Notes: generated from the sequence alone by a model not told the origin. Positions 1-8,645 are shown, numbered from the stretch's first letter. The stretch: 44,179 nucleotides of DNA from Candidatus Bathyarchaeota archaeon (GCA_003164295.1 PLTA01000011.1:1-44179), one strand, 5' to 3'. Made by a program: numbers and translations.

Positions 1-2
1 GG

Positions 3-275
3 GTTCTTTATTATTTCGGCAACAAAAGCTTTGATCGAGTTACCCGAGTAAAAAAGCACTTTAGTTATGTTTTTCATATCGCTGGAATTTCCTCTTTGCT
101 TGGCGGCTCCCTGGTAATGTGCTGGATATTCTACACAATCGCCGGATTACACCAAGATTTCCGATTATATGAAAACACTGCTTGGATAAGATATTCTGAG
201 TGCGTCTTAGTCGGGATCGGCGTTATCTACGCACTGTGGTTGTTGGTCACTTTCATAAATCGAGCGTCCAAATAA
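3..275 (+). CDS. Small membrane protein, 5' truncated by window edge
   Basis: The frame is open from the first bases to TAA at 273-275, giving 90 visible residues and no internal stop. Two hydrophobic stretches, roughly residues 25-49 and 67-85, predict two membrane helices joined by a short polar loop; the protein ends in a basic tail (NRASK). The start lies outside the window. It precedes the tail genes on the same strand, and the next gene starts 17 bases on. I do not recognise the family. A two-helix membrane protein within a structural module is unusual, so it may be an inserted small gene. Confidence 0.55.
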   Translation, partial: VLYYFGNKSFDRVTRVKKHFSYVFHIAGISSLLGGSLVMCWIFYTIAGLHQDFRLYENTAWIRYSECVLVGIGVIYALWLLVTFINRASK

Positions 276-291
276 TCGGGGGTTACAGTGT

Positions 292-816
292 TTGCATCTA
301 GATCTTCGCTTAAAATTAATGAAAACTTTGCTCAATGTCCCGGTGCGGCTCCTGGATCGGTTCTTGCCTGAACGCGAACCAACTTTTCCACAAACAAAGA
401 TTTTGGATTCCATGTATAAGCGAATGTATCAGGCCTATCGCCTCGAGGTTGCCCAGGGTGTCTTTAAAGAAGTTGGCAAATTTGAGGGCGACGGCAACTT
501 TCTAAGGATGCTTAGAGTTTCCCAGAAATTACTAACGGCGATCGGCGAGGATGACCGTTACTATCGCGAATGGATTGGTCTTCTGATTATTCTTGCGAAA
601 GAAGAATATGACGAATGGCTCAAGACGCTCACGCCTACAGAAATAAAGTATTGGTGCCGAGCGCAGTGGTATGTAGGTCCTAACTGCTTGAGTGATCAGT
701 CAGTTTTGGAAGTAAAAGAGCAGTTGGCATCGGATGTTTTGGCATATTATCTGCATATTCTATCTCGCCCCGGTGGCCACGTGGATCTGGCTGCTTTGGC
801 TAAGATAGATTCCTGA
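292..816 (+). CDS. Neck or tail-completion protein candidate
   Basis: This 174-residue soluble, largely helical protein has no signal peptide or recognisable motif. It lies directly upstream of the tail tube gene, where siphoviruses usually encode head-tail connector or tail-terminator proteins, so a neck role is inferred from position only. The TTG start is favoured because GGGGGT at 278-283 could pair with the 16S tail at a normal distance. An in-frame ATG at 319 has no such site and would remove nine residues. Trp and Tyr residues cluster around residues 88-132. The gene ends 27 bases before the tail tube start. Confidence 0.5.
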   Translation: MHLDLRLKLMKTLLNVPVRLLDRFLPEREPTFPQTKILDSMYKRMYQAYRLEVAQGVFKEVGKFEGDGNFLRMLRVSQKLLTAIGEDDRYYREWIGLLIILAKEEYDEWLKTLTPTEIKYWCRAQWYVGPNCLSDQSVLEVKEQLASDVLAYYLHILSRPGGHVDLAALAKIDS

Positions 817-843
817 GAACAAAAATTATTGGAGGAAAAAAAA

Positions 844-1245
844 ATGAGTACACCACAATTAGGCAGAATAGCAATTGTTCAAGTCAGCGGTGTAACAGTT
901 GCGTATGCACAAGGCTACAACATTAAAGAAACAGGCAAAGCAGTGACGGAATATTGTCTTAATCCATCAGGCGGCGGAGACTGGCCAGCATTAGGTTTTA
1001 GCGGAAACAAAAAAGCCACAATATCCATTGATGCCCTCTACGTTGACAACACTTACGTAAACATGTTTGAAAATAACGCTCCGATAACAGTTATTTGCGG
1101 TCCTCTTGGCTCAAGCGGCGGCAACCCCAAAGACACCTATAGCACAATAGTAACCGACGTGGAAACTGTTGTTAAGCATGAAAACGTAACTGCATTGAAA
1201 ATCTCGCTTGAAGTAATTGCTAAGCCAACACATGGCACTTGGTAA
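844..1245 (+). CDS. Major tail tube protein
   Basis: This 133-residue beta-rich protein most resembles siphovirus major tail tube proteins, which polymerise around the tape measure to form the tail. The N-terminal region, with the sequence VTVAYAQGYNI, is followed by a GGGDWPALGF turn and alternating beta strands, as in TP901-1/lambda gpV-like tube proteins. The ATG at 844 is chosen because GGAGG at 831-835 lies eight bases upstream; an earlier in-frame TTG at 829 overlaps that site. The genes that follow, two overlapping chaperone frames and then a tape measure, match the canonical order. The family call rests on context and fold pattern, not on a diagnostic motif. Confidence 0.75.
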   Translation: MSTPQLGRIAIVQVSGVTVAYAQGYNIKETGKAVTEYCLNPSGGGDWPALGFSGNKKATISIDALYVDNTYVNMFENNAPITVICGPLGSSGGNPKDTYSTIVTDVETVVKHENVTALKISLEVIAKPTHGTW

Positions 1246-1259
1246 ATCGGTGAAATTCT

Positions 1260-1622
1260 TTGAATGAAAATGACTTAGTTAAGCAAGCTCAAGAGCTCGA
1301 AGAAAAGCGCAAGCAGGCAGCTATAGCAGTTGGCAACTTTGACCCTATAAAGACATTAGTCGATTCTAACGCAATCAAAGAGATTTACGATGAGAAATTC
1401 GGCGTCATCAAATACGGCTCTCTAACATACAAAGAAAACAAAGGCATCAAATCTATTACGGATATGGAAGACCGAACAACAAACATGGTCTTTCTGATGC
1501 TGAAAAAGGCTTATCCGGAATTGACTCTTGAAGACGTTGAAGCTTGGGGTTTTGAAAAAGTTGCCCGGATGTCTTTTTTGATAGGTAAGGAAGTTCGGGG
1601 TTTTTTACCAAAGCAGACATAG
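1260..1622 (+). CDS. Tail assembly chaperone, short (gpG-like) product
   Basis: A 120-residue acidic, helical protein lies between the tail tube and tape measure genes, the position of gpG-type chaperones that coat the tape measure during tail assembly. TTG at 1260 follows GGTGA at 1249-1253 by six bases. The C-terminal part has the helical hydrophobic character of this family (TTNMVFLMLKKAYPELTLED). Its last codons cross a TTTTTTA heptamer in the correct phase for -1 slippage, and the -1 frame stays open to the tape measure start. The protein therefore probably also exists as a longer frameshifted form. Confidence 0.75.
   Translation: MNENDLVKQAQELEEKRKQAAIAVGNFDPIKTLVDSNAIKEIYDEKFGVIKYGSLTYKENKGIKSITDMEDRTTNMVFLMLKKAYPELTLEDVEAWGFEKVARMSFLIGKEVRGFLPKQT
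1601..1607 (+). promoter_or_regulatory. -1 programmed frameshift slippery site T TTT TTA
   Basis: In the chaperone frame the codons are GGT TTT TTA CCA, so the heptamer is in exact X XXY YYZ phase. After a -1 slip, reading resumes at 1607 (ACC AAA GCA) and stays open for 56 codons. The zero frame stops five codons after the heptamer, at 1620-1622. Any downstream stimulatory RNA structure was not computed. Confidence 0.8.
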
Positions 1623-1777
1623 CGGCAAACGTTAAGGCTCAAAACATTGGCATAATTTTGCATGAATTTCCCCAGTACAACTTTGCTACGCTAGGGGACT
1701 TAACTGATTCCCAAATTTCTTTTTTAATATCTTGGTTAGAGTGGGCTGGAATAATTAAGCGAGAAAAAACGGCATGA
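1607..1777 (+). CDS. Frameshift extension of tail assembly chaperone (gpGT-like)
   Basis: This -1 frame encodes 56 residues (TKADIAANVKAQ...) with no credible start of its own, and ends at TGA 1775-1777. That stop overlaps the ATG of the tape measure gene as ATGA. Joined to the first 116 codons of the upstream frame it gives a product of about 172 residues. The extension contains aromatic and hydrophobic stretches such as ISWLEWAGII. In lambda and many siphoviruses the T extension of gpGT contacts the tail tube protein while the G part binds the tape measure. Here the role is inferred from gene order, the slippery site and the open frame. Confidence 0.75.
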   Translation, partial: TKADIAANVKAQNIGIILHEFPQYNFATLGDLTDSQISFLISWLEWAGIIKREKTA

Positions 1778-3300
1778 CTGAAGAAATTAATATTTTGCTT
1801 ACTGCAAATGATGAGGCAAGCGGTGTTATAGCAGATGCCAGCGAACAAATTGATGGCAGTCTTCAAGAAGTGCAGACGCAGACAGATGAACTTGAGACAA
1901 CAACTTCACAATCTATGAGCAGTGTTGCTGCGTCTCATGAGGAAGCATCAGCTTCTTTCAAAGATACTGCAATGACGATGAATACTTTGGCGTTATCTGG
2001 CGCCAACTTAGTTATGAGTTACAGTAATATTGAGAATGCTGAAGTTACGCTTGACAGGGCACACGTAACTTTAGAGAAAGACACTAACGCAGTGCAGGCA
2101 GCTCAAGAAAAATATGATGAAGCAGTCGCCAAATATGGTCCTAACAGCCAGGAAGCAACGGATGCAGCAAATAAGCTCAAGGCTTCACAAGATTCCTTAT
2201 CTGTTGCTCAAGAAAAAGCTGACGAAGCTCAAAGAAACGTCAACAACACAATGATGATGAGCGCATTAACCGTTATTCCCAGCGTAATCGGTATTTTGGG
2301 TAGCTTAAGCTCAGTTACGGGTATATGGTCTGCTGCGACTGATGCTAGTATTCTTGCTCAATATGCTTTAGGAACGGCTTTAGACTTTTTATCGGCTAAC
2401 CCGATTGTTTTGGTGATTGCTGGCATTGCTGCTCTCGCCATTGGTCTCTATGAGGCCTATGAGCATTGTGGACCCTTCCGGGATGCAGTAAATGAAGTTG
2501 CTAGTGTTCTTGGCGGAGCGTTAGCTGCTGCAGCCACTGCTGTTTATAACGCGCTGAATTGGCTTTGGAATAACGTACTCGTCCCGCTGGGTCAATTCTT
2601 AGGCACAGTTTTCAACATGTATTTGCAAAGCTGGATCGCCACATGGAACATACTAAAAGCAGCCGTGGACGACGTTTATGACGGGTTAAATTGGCTTTGG
2701 AATAATATTCTTAAACCTTTAGCTAATTTCTTTGGATCCGTTTTATTGGCTGAATGGAACGCTTTTTCTAATGGGCTCAGTTGGGCTTACAATACTTTGA
2801 TAAAGCCCGTCTTTGATGCTCTGGAGAAAGTTTACAATGAAGTTTTGAAGCCGATCGGCGACATTTTGGGCACCATTGGTAACGGTTTAGGCAGTGTTGG
2901 GAAAGCTATCGGTGGCGGTCTAGGCAGTGTTGGGAAAATGCTTGGACTTGCTACAGGCGGAGTTGTTACTGAGCCGACGGTTGCGATGGTTGGCGAGGAT
3001 GGTCCTGAAGCTGTTATTCCGTTAGATGAGAATGTTGGCGATGCCCTTAGCGACATTTCAGGAGGCGCAGGTATTGGTCAAACAACTAGTGCCAGTACCG
3101 TTAATGAGGGAGATTCGAATCAGACGATAACAATTCAGATGACAACTAACCCTCAGATCTCTATTGCTCAACTCAGCGGCACCGCAAGTCTCACAGACAT
3201 TATTAATGCGATAACAACTGCAGTCAATAATGGCATGGCTCAACCTCTCATTGATGCGCTCAATAAGGCATTTGCTGAGCAAGTTCGGAGGCGGCGCTAA
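1774..3300 (+). CDS. Tail tape measure protein
   Basis: This 508-residue protein would set tail length and occupy the tail lumen. Residues about 1-155 are helical and coiled-coil prone, with many Gln, Ala, Glu and Lys. Two hydrophobic stretches follow at about 165-187 and 209-227. Then come three imperfect Trp-rich repeats (NWLWNN, NWLWNN, SWAYNT), a Gly-rich linker, and the family hallmark GEDGPEAVIPL near residue 410. The ATG overlaps the stop of the frameshifted chaperone, indicating translational coupling. It is short for a tape measure; at the commonly used 0.15 nm per residue the tail would be near 75 nm, which is an estimate only. Confidence 0.92.
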   Translation: MTEEINILLTANDEASGVIADASEQIDGSLQEVQTQTDELETTTSQSMSSVAASHEEASASFKDTAMTMNTLALSGANLVMSYSNIENAEVTLDRAHVTLEKDTNAVQAAQEKYDEAVAKYGPNSQEATDAANKLKASQDSLSVAQEKADEAQRNVNNTMMMSALTVIPSVIGILGSLSSVTGIWSAATDASILAQYALGTALDFLSANPIVLVIAGIAALAIGLYEAYEHCGPFRDAVNEVASVLGGALAAAATAVYNALNWLWNNVLVPLGQFLGTVFNMYLQSWIATWNILKAAVDDVYDGLNWLWNNILKPLANFFGSVLLAEWNAFSNGLSWAYNTLIKPVFDALEKVYNEVLKPIGDILGTIGNGLGSVGKAIGGGLGSVGKMLGLATGGVVTEPTVAMVGEDGPEAVIPLDENVGDALSDISGGAGIGQTTSASTVNEGDSNQTITIQMTTNPQISIAQLSGTASLTDIINAITTAVNNGMAQPLIDALNKAFAEQVRRRR

Positions 3301-3302
3301 AA

Positions 3303-3698
3303 ATGTCTAGTGGTTGGGCTCTTACTCAAGGGTCAACAACTGTTAATTTGCCTACGGCGCCCAAGGTGATTAATGATCAGAATCCTGCCGATATTACAGT
3401 TGTTAAGGTTCAGGGCGCTGCTCCGGTGCTTGTTGGGGTTGATCTTGATGCTCGAACTATACGTTTAGAGGGGAGTATTTGGGTTCATGGTCAAACAAAT
3501 GCACAGCTGGAAACAACTTATTTGGCACCGCTGCGATCAATGGCAAGGCAATTAGTCACGGTCACAGATCCCGACAGCCAGTTTAGCGGAAATTGGATAA
3601 TGAAAGAACCCGATTTTAAACGGGAAGCGGAAGGAGCTGAAGTCCGCTACACATACACGATCACGTTGCTGCAGGGTCAAAGCATAGTGGTGCTCTAA
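3303..3698 (+). CDS. Distal tail (Dit-like) or tail-tip protein candidate
   Basis: This is a 131-residue beta-rich protein encoded just after the tape measure, the usual place for a distal tail protein. It starts with a short strand-rich segment (GWALTQGSTTVNLP) and contains the pattern IRLEGSIW, seen in Dit and YomH-like N-terminal domains that ring the tail tip. GGAGG at 3287-3291, inside the end of the tape measure gene, lies 11 bases before the ATG. The next gene starts two bases after the stop. The assignment depends on order and secondary-structure pattern. Confidence 0.6.
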   Translation: MSSGWALTQGSTTVNLPTAPKVINDQNPADITVVKVQGAAPVLVGVDLDARTIRLEGSIWVHGQTNAQLETTYLAPLRSMARQLVTVTDPDSQFSGNWIMKEPDFKREAEGAEVRYTYTITLLQGQSIVVL

Positions 3699-3700
3699 GA

Positions 3701-5431
3701 TTGGCAGCAAAATATCTTTTTCAATACTACAACGGCGCAACCTGGACCACCCTTTCAGGCGTAACTTTTGACCATACGCTCGAGGAGCTCAATGGAACTG
3801 AAGAATTCATCTTCAATTTGCCAAACACTCCAGGAAACCGAGCAATCATTGCAAACAACGTCTTATTGAACGCGAGCTACAACGGATCCGTTATCTTCTA
3901 CGGCCTACTAACTGGAGCCGACTACACCGCTGCAAACCTTCAATGCAAAGTTTACAATCCCGTTTTCGTTGCTCTCAAACAAGCAACAGGCGCTTTGACC
4001 AAGAGCTACACTTCTGCGGCTGCAACCTCTATTCTCCAAGATATTGTATCGCTCACCTCAGCTCAAGCGAGTCCTTTCATTCCAGCGATAACAGCTGGAT
4101 CCTGCCCTTCGACTCAGGTGAGCATAAAGTACAGCAACGCGAACCCTTTCGATGCTATGGTGACATTGACTAAGGCACTTGGCTTGTACTATTGGGGCGA
4201 TGGAAATGCCTTAACCATTAACATTGGGACTCGAGATGCAACCGTTTTCACTCCAACTATTTACGAGCAGGGAACTAAAAGAGGGATAGATCGCAGCAAA
4301 CAAATTGGACAAGTGGTTATTACAGGAACAGACGTTAGCGGCGTTCAAATTCAAGGATCTGCAGGCTCAAACGGGGCCATAAAATACTACACCGATCAAA
4401 AAGTTGCAGACGTAACGTCGTTAAACAGTCTCGCAGCCTATAAGCTGACGTTGCTCAATAATCCGTCTACCGGGAACCCGTTAAGTGTTTTGACAGATCA
4501 AGCTTACACCTGCAAACCTGGCCAGTACATCAGCATTAACCGAGCAGATCTAACGCTCGTAGGATCCTTCATTATTCAGCGAATTACAAAACGTGACGTT
4601 CTAACCACGATTGACGTAGACGTTCCAGTTAACCAGGACGATATTTATCTTATCGAAACAGACCAATACGGAGACCTCGCAACCTATCAAGCTCAGCCAA
4701 CAACTCAAACGCCAACAGCCTTAACACTTCAAGGGCTACTGCATCTTTACCATTTAAGCGAAGGGTCTGGAACCACAGCAACGGATAGCTCTCCAAACGG
4801 AACAGCCAAAAACGGCGTAATAACAAATGGAAGCTGGATTAATGGAGCGATATCTGGAACCAAAGTTCTTAGCTTTGGTGGAAGTGGATATGTTGACTGT
4901 CCAAATACGGATGCATTAACGAATGCTTTGGCTATAGGTTGCTGGTATAGTCCTTCTCAGTTAATAGATCACGAAGCTATGATTGGAAAAAACAACAATT
5001 ACCTTCTCGAGATCTCAGGCACCTCAGGCGCCATACGCTTTGGGTTACATATTGGCGGATCCTGGGTTTACTTAGCAGCTCCCATAGGAACGATCCCGGC
5101 GAATGGCAGAGGTTTCACGTTAGCAGTCTATGATGGGTCTAAAATGTACCTTTACGTTGCTAACCCTCAAGTGCTAAACCAACTTTTGACTTACACTCAA
5201 GCACAAACAGGAAATCTCGATAGCTCCTCAGCTGATCTCTATTTAGCTGCCTCAGGTTACAAAGGCGTAGTTGCCGAAGTTATGGTTTGGAGCCGAGCCT
5301 TAAGTGGCCAGGAGGTGCAGGAGCTATTTTTTCGACCCCTTACACGAATTGTAGCCAAAAGCGGTGGAATAACGGCTCAGGAAGGCTCCGTAGACGTAGT
5401 TTTCAAAGTCGTGAATTTACCCTACCAATGA
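3701..5431 (+). CDS. Tail hub protein with C-terminal LamG-like adhesin domain
   Basis: In this 576-residue protein, residues about 1-330 look like a baseplate hub or Tal-like protein: beta-rich, with hub-like features LGLYYWGDGNALTI and KPGQYISI. Residues about 345-545 match a concanavalin/LamG fold: LYHLSEGSG, a DSSPNG turn, FGGSGYVDC, and the closing WSRALSGQEVQELF motif typical of LamG_3 domains. The N-terminal part would cap the tail tube and the C-terminal part could bind host surface glycans. TTG at 3701 is the only reasonable start, two bases after the previous stop. The last 30 residues form an additional small segment. Confidence 0.72.
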   Translation: MAAKYLFQYYNGATWTTLSGVTFDHTLEELNGTEEFIFNLPNTPGNRAIIANNVLLNASYNGSVIFYGLLTGADYTAANLQCKVYNPVFVALKQATGALTKSYTSAAATSILQDIVSLTSAQASPFIPAITAGSCPSTQVSIKYSNANPFDAMVTLTKALGLYYWGDGNALTINIGTRDATVFTPTIYEQGTKRGIDRSKQIGQVVITGTDVSGVQIQGSAGSNGAIKYYTDQKVADVTSLNSLAAYKLTLLNNPSTGNPLSVLTDQAYTCKPGQYISINRADLTLVGSFIIQRITKRDVLTTIDVDVPVNQDDIYLIETDQYGDLATYQAQPTTQTPTALTLQGLLHLYHLSEGSGTTATDSSPNGTAKNGVITNGSWINGAISGTKVLSFGGSGYVDCPNTDALTNALAIGCWYSPSQLIDHEAMIGKNNNYLLEISGTSGAIRFGLHIGGSWVYLAAPIGTIPANGRGFTLAVYDGSKMYLYVANPQVLNQLLTYTQAQTGNLDSSSADLYLAASGYKGVVAEVMVWSRALSGQEVQELFFRPLTRIVAKSGGITAQEGSVDVVFKVVNLPYQ

Positions 5432-5440
5432 GGCGTAAAC

Positions 5441-6388
5441 ATGAGCATCAGCAACTATCCGCCAATTAACGGAGCCACAATCGTTGTCTCCCAAAACGGC
5501 AGCACCATTGCAACACTTACTTCTGATGCCACTGGGCAAGCTGAAATAGAAATCGCCACTCAAGGCACATACAGCGTAGCCATCTCTGCTCCGGGCTTTC
5601 AAACTATAAACTTCACAGTCAACATACCAATGAACAATTACAATCTGGCTTTCCGCCTTAACTCGCAACCCAAAAACAACTCGCTCCCAACCGCAATGTT
5701 CGCAATAACTTTGAGCACAACTGCAGCCATAGGCTCAACCGTTACTGAATCAATGCTTCTGACGCCTAACGCCCTAAACTCAACAACCATTACCGAAGGA
5801 ATGACCGAAAACCCAACGGTAACCGCTTCGCCCACAAATTGGTTCTTATTTATCGAAGTTGGGTATGGCAGCTCCGATTTACAGCAGGGAACAGCTTCAC
5901 CTGGAGTGGGGCTCAACACCATTGGGTCTATAAGCCAAGTGATCTCTGGAACAACAAAACAATATTGCGTTTACGCTTACATGTACCTTGACGGCGTCTA
6001 CGTTTTGGACAATGCCTCAACAACAAATGAACTCCTCAACACCGTTCATTCAATAACAGCCTCAATGCCATCACTTGGCACCATCAGGCGAGCAATCTTA
6101 TTCTTCAGGGACGCATGGGAAGTAACCGCCTCGGGCACAACTACAGACGGAACCTATGAAGTTCTCATAGGCTACTCAAAAACATTCACAAATAATTTAG
6201 GTTCTCCACCAGTCTGCTACTACGATTATGATCTTCAAGGACACATTATCGGAACTCATTATGCAACCTATCAATGGTACTTAGATGGTGCAGCCGTAGG
6301 TCGCGGAGCAACAAGTTATACATTTACTACTCAAACAAGGGGAACATCCCATACTATTTCCTGCAGTTGGACATGCGTTGGGGTCTAG
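5441..6388 (+). CDS. Tail fibre/receptor-binding protein, paralogue 1
   Basis: This 315-residue protein begins with a carboxypeptidase-regulatory/PEGA-like beta sandwich (residues 8-70: GATIVVSQNGSTIATLTSDA, then GTYSVAISAPGF). A linker follows with repeated TE-M-x-x-x-P motifs (VTESMLLTP, ITEGMTENP), then a Trp-containing beta domain, and a C-terminal segment with WYLDGAAVG. GAGG at 5430-5433, overlapping the hub gene stop, precedes the ATG. It is homologous throughout to the next gene. Its position after the hub suggests a fibre or receptor-binding role; no catalytic motif is seen. Confidence 0.65.
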   Translation: MSISNYPPINGATIVVSQNGSTIATLTSDATGQAEIEIATQGTYSVAISAPGFQTINFTVNIPMNNYNLAFRLNSQPKNNSLPTAMFAITLSTTAAIGSTVTESMLLTPNALNSTTITEGMTENPTVTASPTNWFLFIEVGYGSSDLQQGTASPGVGLNTIGSISQVISGTTKQYCVYAYMYLDGVYVLDNASTTNELLNTVHSITASMPSLGTIRRAILFFRDAWEVTASGTTTDGTYEVLIGYSKTFTNNLGSPPVCYYDYDLQGHIIGTHYATYQWYLDGAAVGRGATSYTFTTQTRGTSHTISCSWTCVGV

Positions 6389-6390
6389 CC

Positions 6391-7296
6391 ATGAGTCTAA
6401 TTCAAGGTGCCACAATTACCGTTTACGACAGCAACGGCATCTTAATTTTTAGCGGAACCTCAGATGCCAATGGAGAAGTAGCCATCTCCGCACTTGATCG
6501 CGGAACATACAACATTCAGGTTTCAAAGAACGGCTATGCAACCACAACCTACGCGATTAACATTATCGAGTACAAAACCTACGTCCTTAACCTTCCAGCA
6601 ACATCAAACACAATTTACGCTATGATGGTGACTGAAGCCATGTCAGAATCGCCCGCCATTTCAAAGAATACTTCAGTAACTGAAATCTTAGCTGAAAATC
6701 CTTCAGTATCGTTGGCCTCAGCCTATCCCTTTTCTAACCCAACTATGAATGTTACCCCAACAGTAACCAAGCTACCGACCACATGGCGCTTAATCATTTG
6801 TTTTCTCTATCCTGACGGCGGATTAATTACAGGAACCTTCACCCCAAGCGGAGCGCCAACCTACATCGTTGATACTGCCAGCGGGAGCACCCTTGCAACA
6901 ACAGCCACAACCAAACAATTCAACCTCTACAGCTACGAGAAGCTCAACGGCGGAGCAAACGTAAACGACAACAGCAATATCCATTTTGAAGCCGTCAACA
7001 CTGCTCACAGCTATACCGTTCCTGCTCAAACTGCCGGCTCCATTCAATCATTCCTTGTAGCTTTCAAATCGGCTTGGGAAATAGCGACGTCAGCAAGCGG
7101 GTCAGGAACTCTCAACTTTACTGGAACTTATGAAGTTGAAGATGGGTACACGTTCGCCGTAACAGCAACCGCTAACAGCGGTCACGTTTTTGCAAGATGG
7201 GAACTTGACGGAGAAGTAGTTTCGACTTCTACAAGTTACACTTGTCCTGCTCAACAGCGCGGTACTAGTCACACTTTGGTAGCAATCTTCGTGTAA
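6391..7296 (+). CDS. Tail fibre/receptor-binding protein, paralogue 2
   Basis: This 301-residue paralogue of the preceding gene has the same architecture: an N-terminal PEGA/carboxypeptidase-regulatory-like sandwich (GATITVYDSNGILIFSGTSD), TE-M linkers (VTEAMSESP, VTEILAENP), a central Trp domain, and a C-terminal bacterial-repeat-like unit (GHVFARWELDGEVV). The ATG lies two bases after the preceding stop. An open frame extends 39 codons upstream inside the previous gene, but the homologous N-termini align at this ATG. The pair arose by tandem duplication and has diverged, as expected for receptor-binding proteins under selection. Confidence 0.65.
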   Translation: MSLIQGATITVYDSNGILIFSGTSDANGEVAISALDRGTYNIQVSKNGYATTTYAINIIEYKTYVLNLPATSNTIYAMMVTEAMSESPAISKNTSVTEILAENPSVSLASAYPFSNPTMNVTPTVTKLPTTWRLIICFLYPDGGLITGTFTPSGAPTYIVDTASGSTLATTATTKQFNLYSYEKLNGGANVNDNSNIHFEAVNTAHSYTVPAQTAGSIQSFLVAFKSAWEIATSASGSGTLNFTGTYEVEDGYTFAVTATANSGHVFARWELDGEVVSTSTSYTCPAQQRGTSHTLVAIFV

Positions 7297-7322
7297 TATT
7301 GGAAAAACAAGGAGGTGGTATA

Positions 7323-8096
7323 TTGGTAAAATGGGAAGATGAATTGATAGAAGACGTACTCAAAGGCGAGCATTGGGAAGACAACTTGTCCGGATTGAAA
7401 TGGACACCTAAGCTGAAAGAAGCGGTACTGAGCAAGCACACGGTTGATATTAGAGTGTGGCGAGCGGAAGACGAACTTGTACAATTGAAGAAGGTCAAGT
7501 CACTCAAGGACATCGATGTTTTCAAAGAGCAGGCACTTCCAAGAATGATCGACGCCTCATGCGTAGCCGTACTAAAAAGCATGAAGGACTTCAGAATCAA
7601 AGAAATTGGGTTCAATCGAGCAGACGACATGTTTCTAAATAACTGGGGAACTGCCATCGCCTGCGGCATACATGGCAATACAGGCGCAATTTATCCCTAC
7701 ACAATGTATAACCTGACAAATAGCGCAATCAGCGTCGGTGGAGGAAGTTTTGCTTTTATGAGTGGGAGCACCAACAATTATTTTATGGTCCAATTTGGTG
7801 CAGGAACAACTGCAGCTGCCAGATCAAACTTTAACATTCAAACGGCTTTCGTGACTTCTCCTGAAAGCACAAGATTTCAATGCGGTCCAGGAGCATATGC
7901 AGGAGGAACCATCAGCTTTGGCAACTTAATCGCAGCAGGCGGATCGGGAACTATCAATGAAATAGGACTTTTTACATACTTTGACTATTTGAGCAACGGC
8001 TATGATACTTTTATGGTGACTCATGACATTCTCGGCGCAGGTGTAGCATTTGTAGCTGGAAACCCTCTTGTTGGAACCTTCGCAATTAGCATTTAA
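7323..8096 (+). CDS. Tail-associated structural protein
   Basis: The protein has 257 residues from TTG 7323, chosen because GGAGGTG at 7311-7317 lies five bases upstream. Residues 1-100 are charged and helical; residues 105-257 are Gly/Ala-rich beta structure. The C-terminal pattern (FNIQTAF, then INEIGLF, then MVTHDIL, then VGTFAISI) resembles a recurring phage tail-protein beta domain in which an EIGLF strand precedes a closing strand. It is the last gene before a terminator in the tail operon, a common place for fibre or accessory tip proteins. The function is not certain. Confidence 0.55.
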   Translation: MVKWEDELIEDVLKGEHWEDNLSGLKWTPKLKEAVLSKHTVDIRVWRAEDELVQLKKVKSLKDIDVFKEQALPRMIDASCVAVLKSMKDFRIKEIGFNRADDMFLNNWGTAIACGIHGNTGAIYPYTMYNLTNSAISVGGGSFAFMSGSTNNYFMVQFGAGTTAAARSNFNIQTAFVTSPESTRFQCGPGAYAGGTISFGNLIAAGGSGTINEIGLFTYFDYLSNGYDTFMVTHDILGAGVAFVAGNPLVGTFAISI

Positions 8097-8101
8097 AATC
8101 C

Positions 8102-8120
8102 TAGCTTTTTTTTGGAGCTA
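8102..8120 (+). terminator. Terminator after the tail operon
   Basis: TAGCT and AGCTA flank a run of nine T residues five bases after the stop of the last tail gene. A T-run of this kind is a normal archaeal terminator, here with a short hairpin. Confidence 0.6.
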
Positions 8121-8231
8121 AAATAATTTTGTAATATTAGTTTTCAACAGCATTCTGAGCTTACTTACTGTCAAGCTCGTTCTCGGTTCCTATCTTACGG
8201 AACACCAAGTTTTTTGGAGGTGAATGTAAAA

Positions 8232-8615
8232 ATGGATATCTCGCCATATTACGGAATACTCTTTGCCCTAGCCATGGCAATCTTCACAGCGCTACTCTCG
8301 TGGAAACTTAGCGGAGAAGTGTTTAGCGAAACCAAATTCCTACGACTGGTCCTCGCATCTTTTGCTTTAGCTTTAGGATTCAACATCTCAGGCACACCCT
8401 TAGCAAACGTTGCTGTCAACCCATTCGCATCAGCACTAGCAGGACTTCTCTTTAGTAAAGGACTCAACTACATCAAAGAAGTCCCAACCCAACTACTATC
8501 TCAAATAGACGGCATCGTTACTGAAGCGGCAAAACAAATACCGGTCACGGATCCAAGACCCGCACAGCCACCTTCAAATACAGCAGCTTTAGTTCCTTCG
8601 ACCCCTGCTTCTTAA
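8232..8615 (+). CDS. Holin-like small membrane protein
   Basis: The protein has 127 residues from ATG 8232, chosen for the strong GGAGGTGA at 8216-8223; the earlier ATG at 8224 is followed at once by a stop. Three hydrophobic segments lie at about residues 5-24, 38-55 and 64-82, followed by a Pro/Ala-rich soluble tail. Size, topology and the position just after the tail genes resemble a holin. No endolysin was recognised next to it, so the lysis role is tentative. The gene has its own leader of about 130 bases after the tail terminator and ends in a T-rich terminator. Confidence 0.5.
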   Translation: MDISPYYGILFALAMAIFTALLSWKLSGEVFSETKFLRLVLASFALALGFNISGTPLANVAVNPFASALAGLLFSKGLNYIKEVPTQLLSQIDGIVTEAAKQIPVTDPRPAQPPSNTAALVPSTPAS

Positions 8616-8624
8616 GAGTTAAAT

Positions 8625-8645
8625 TCTTTTTTCTTTTCTTTTTTT
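8625..8645 (+). terminator. T-rich terminator
   Basis: Interrupted T-runs follow the holin-like stop codon, as in archaeal intrinsic termination. The next gene is convergent. Confidence 0.5.
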
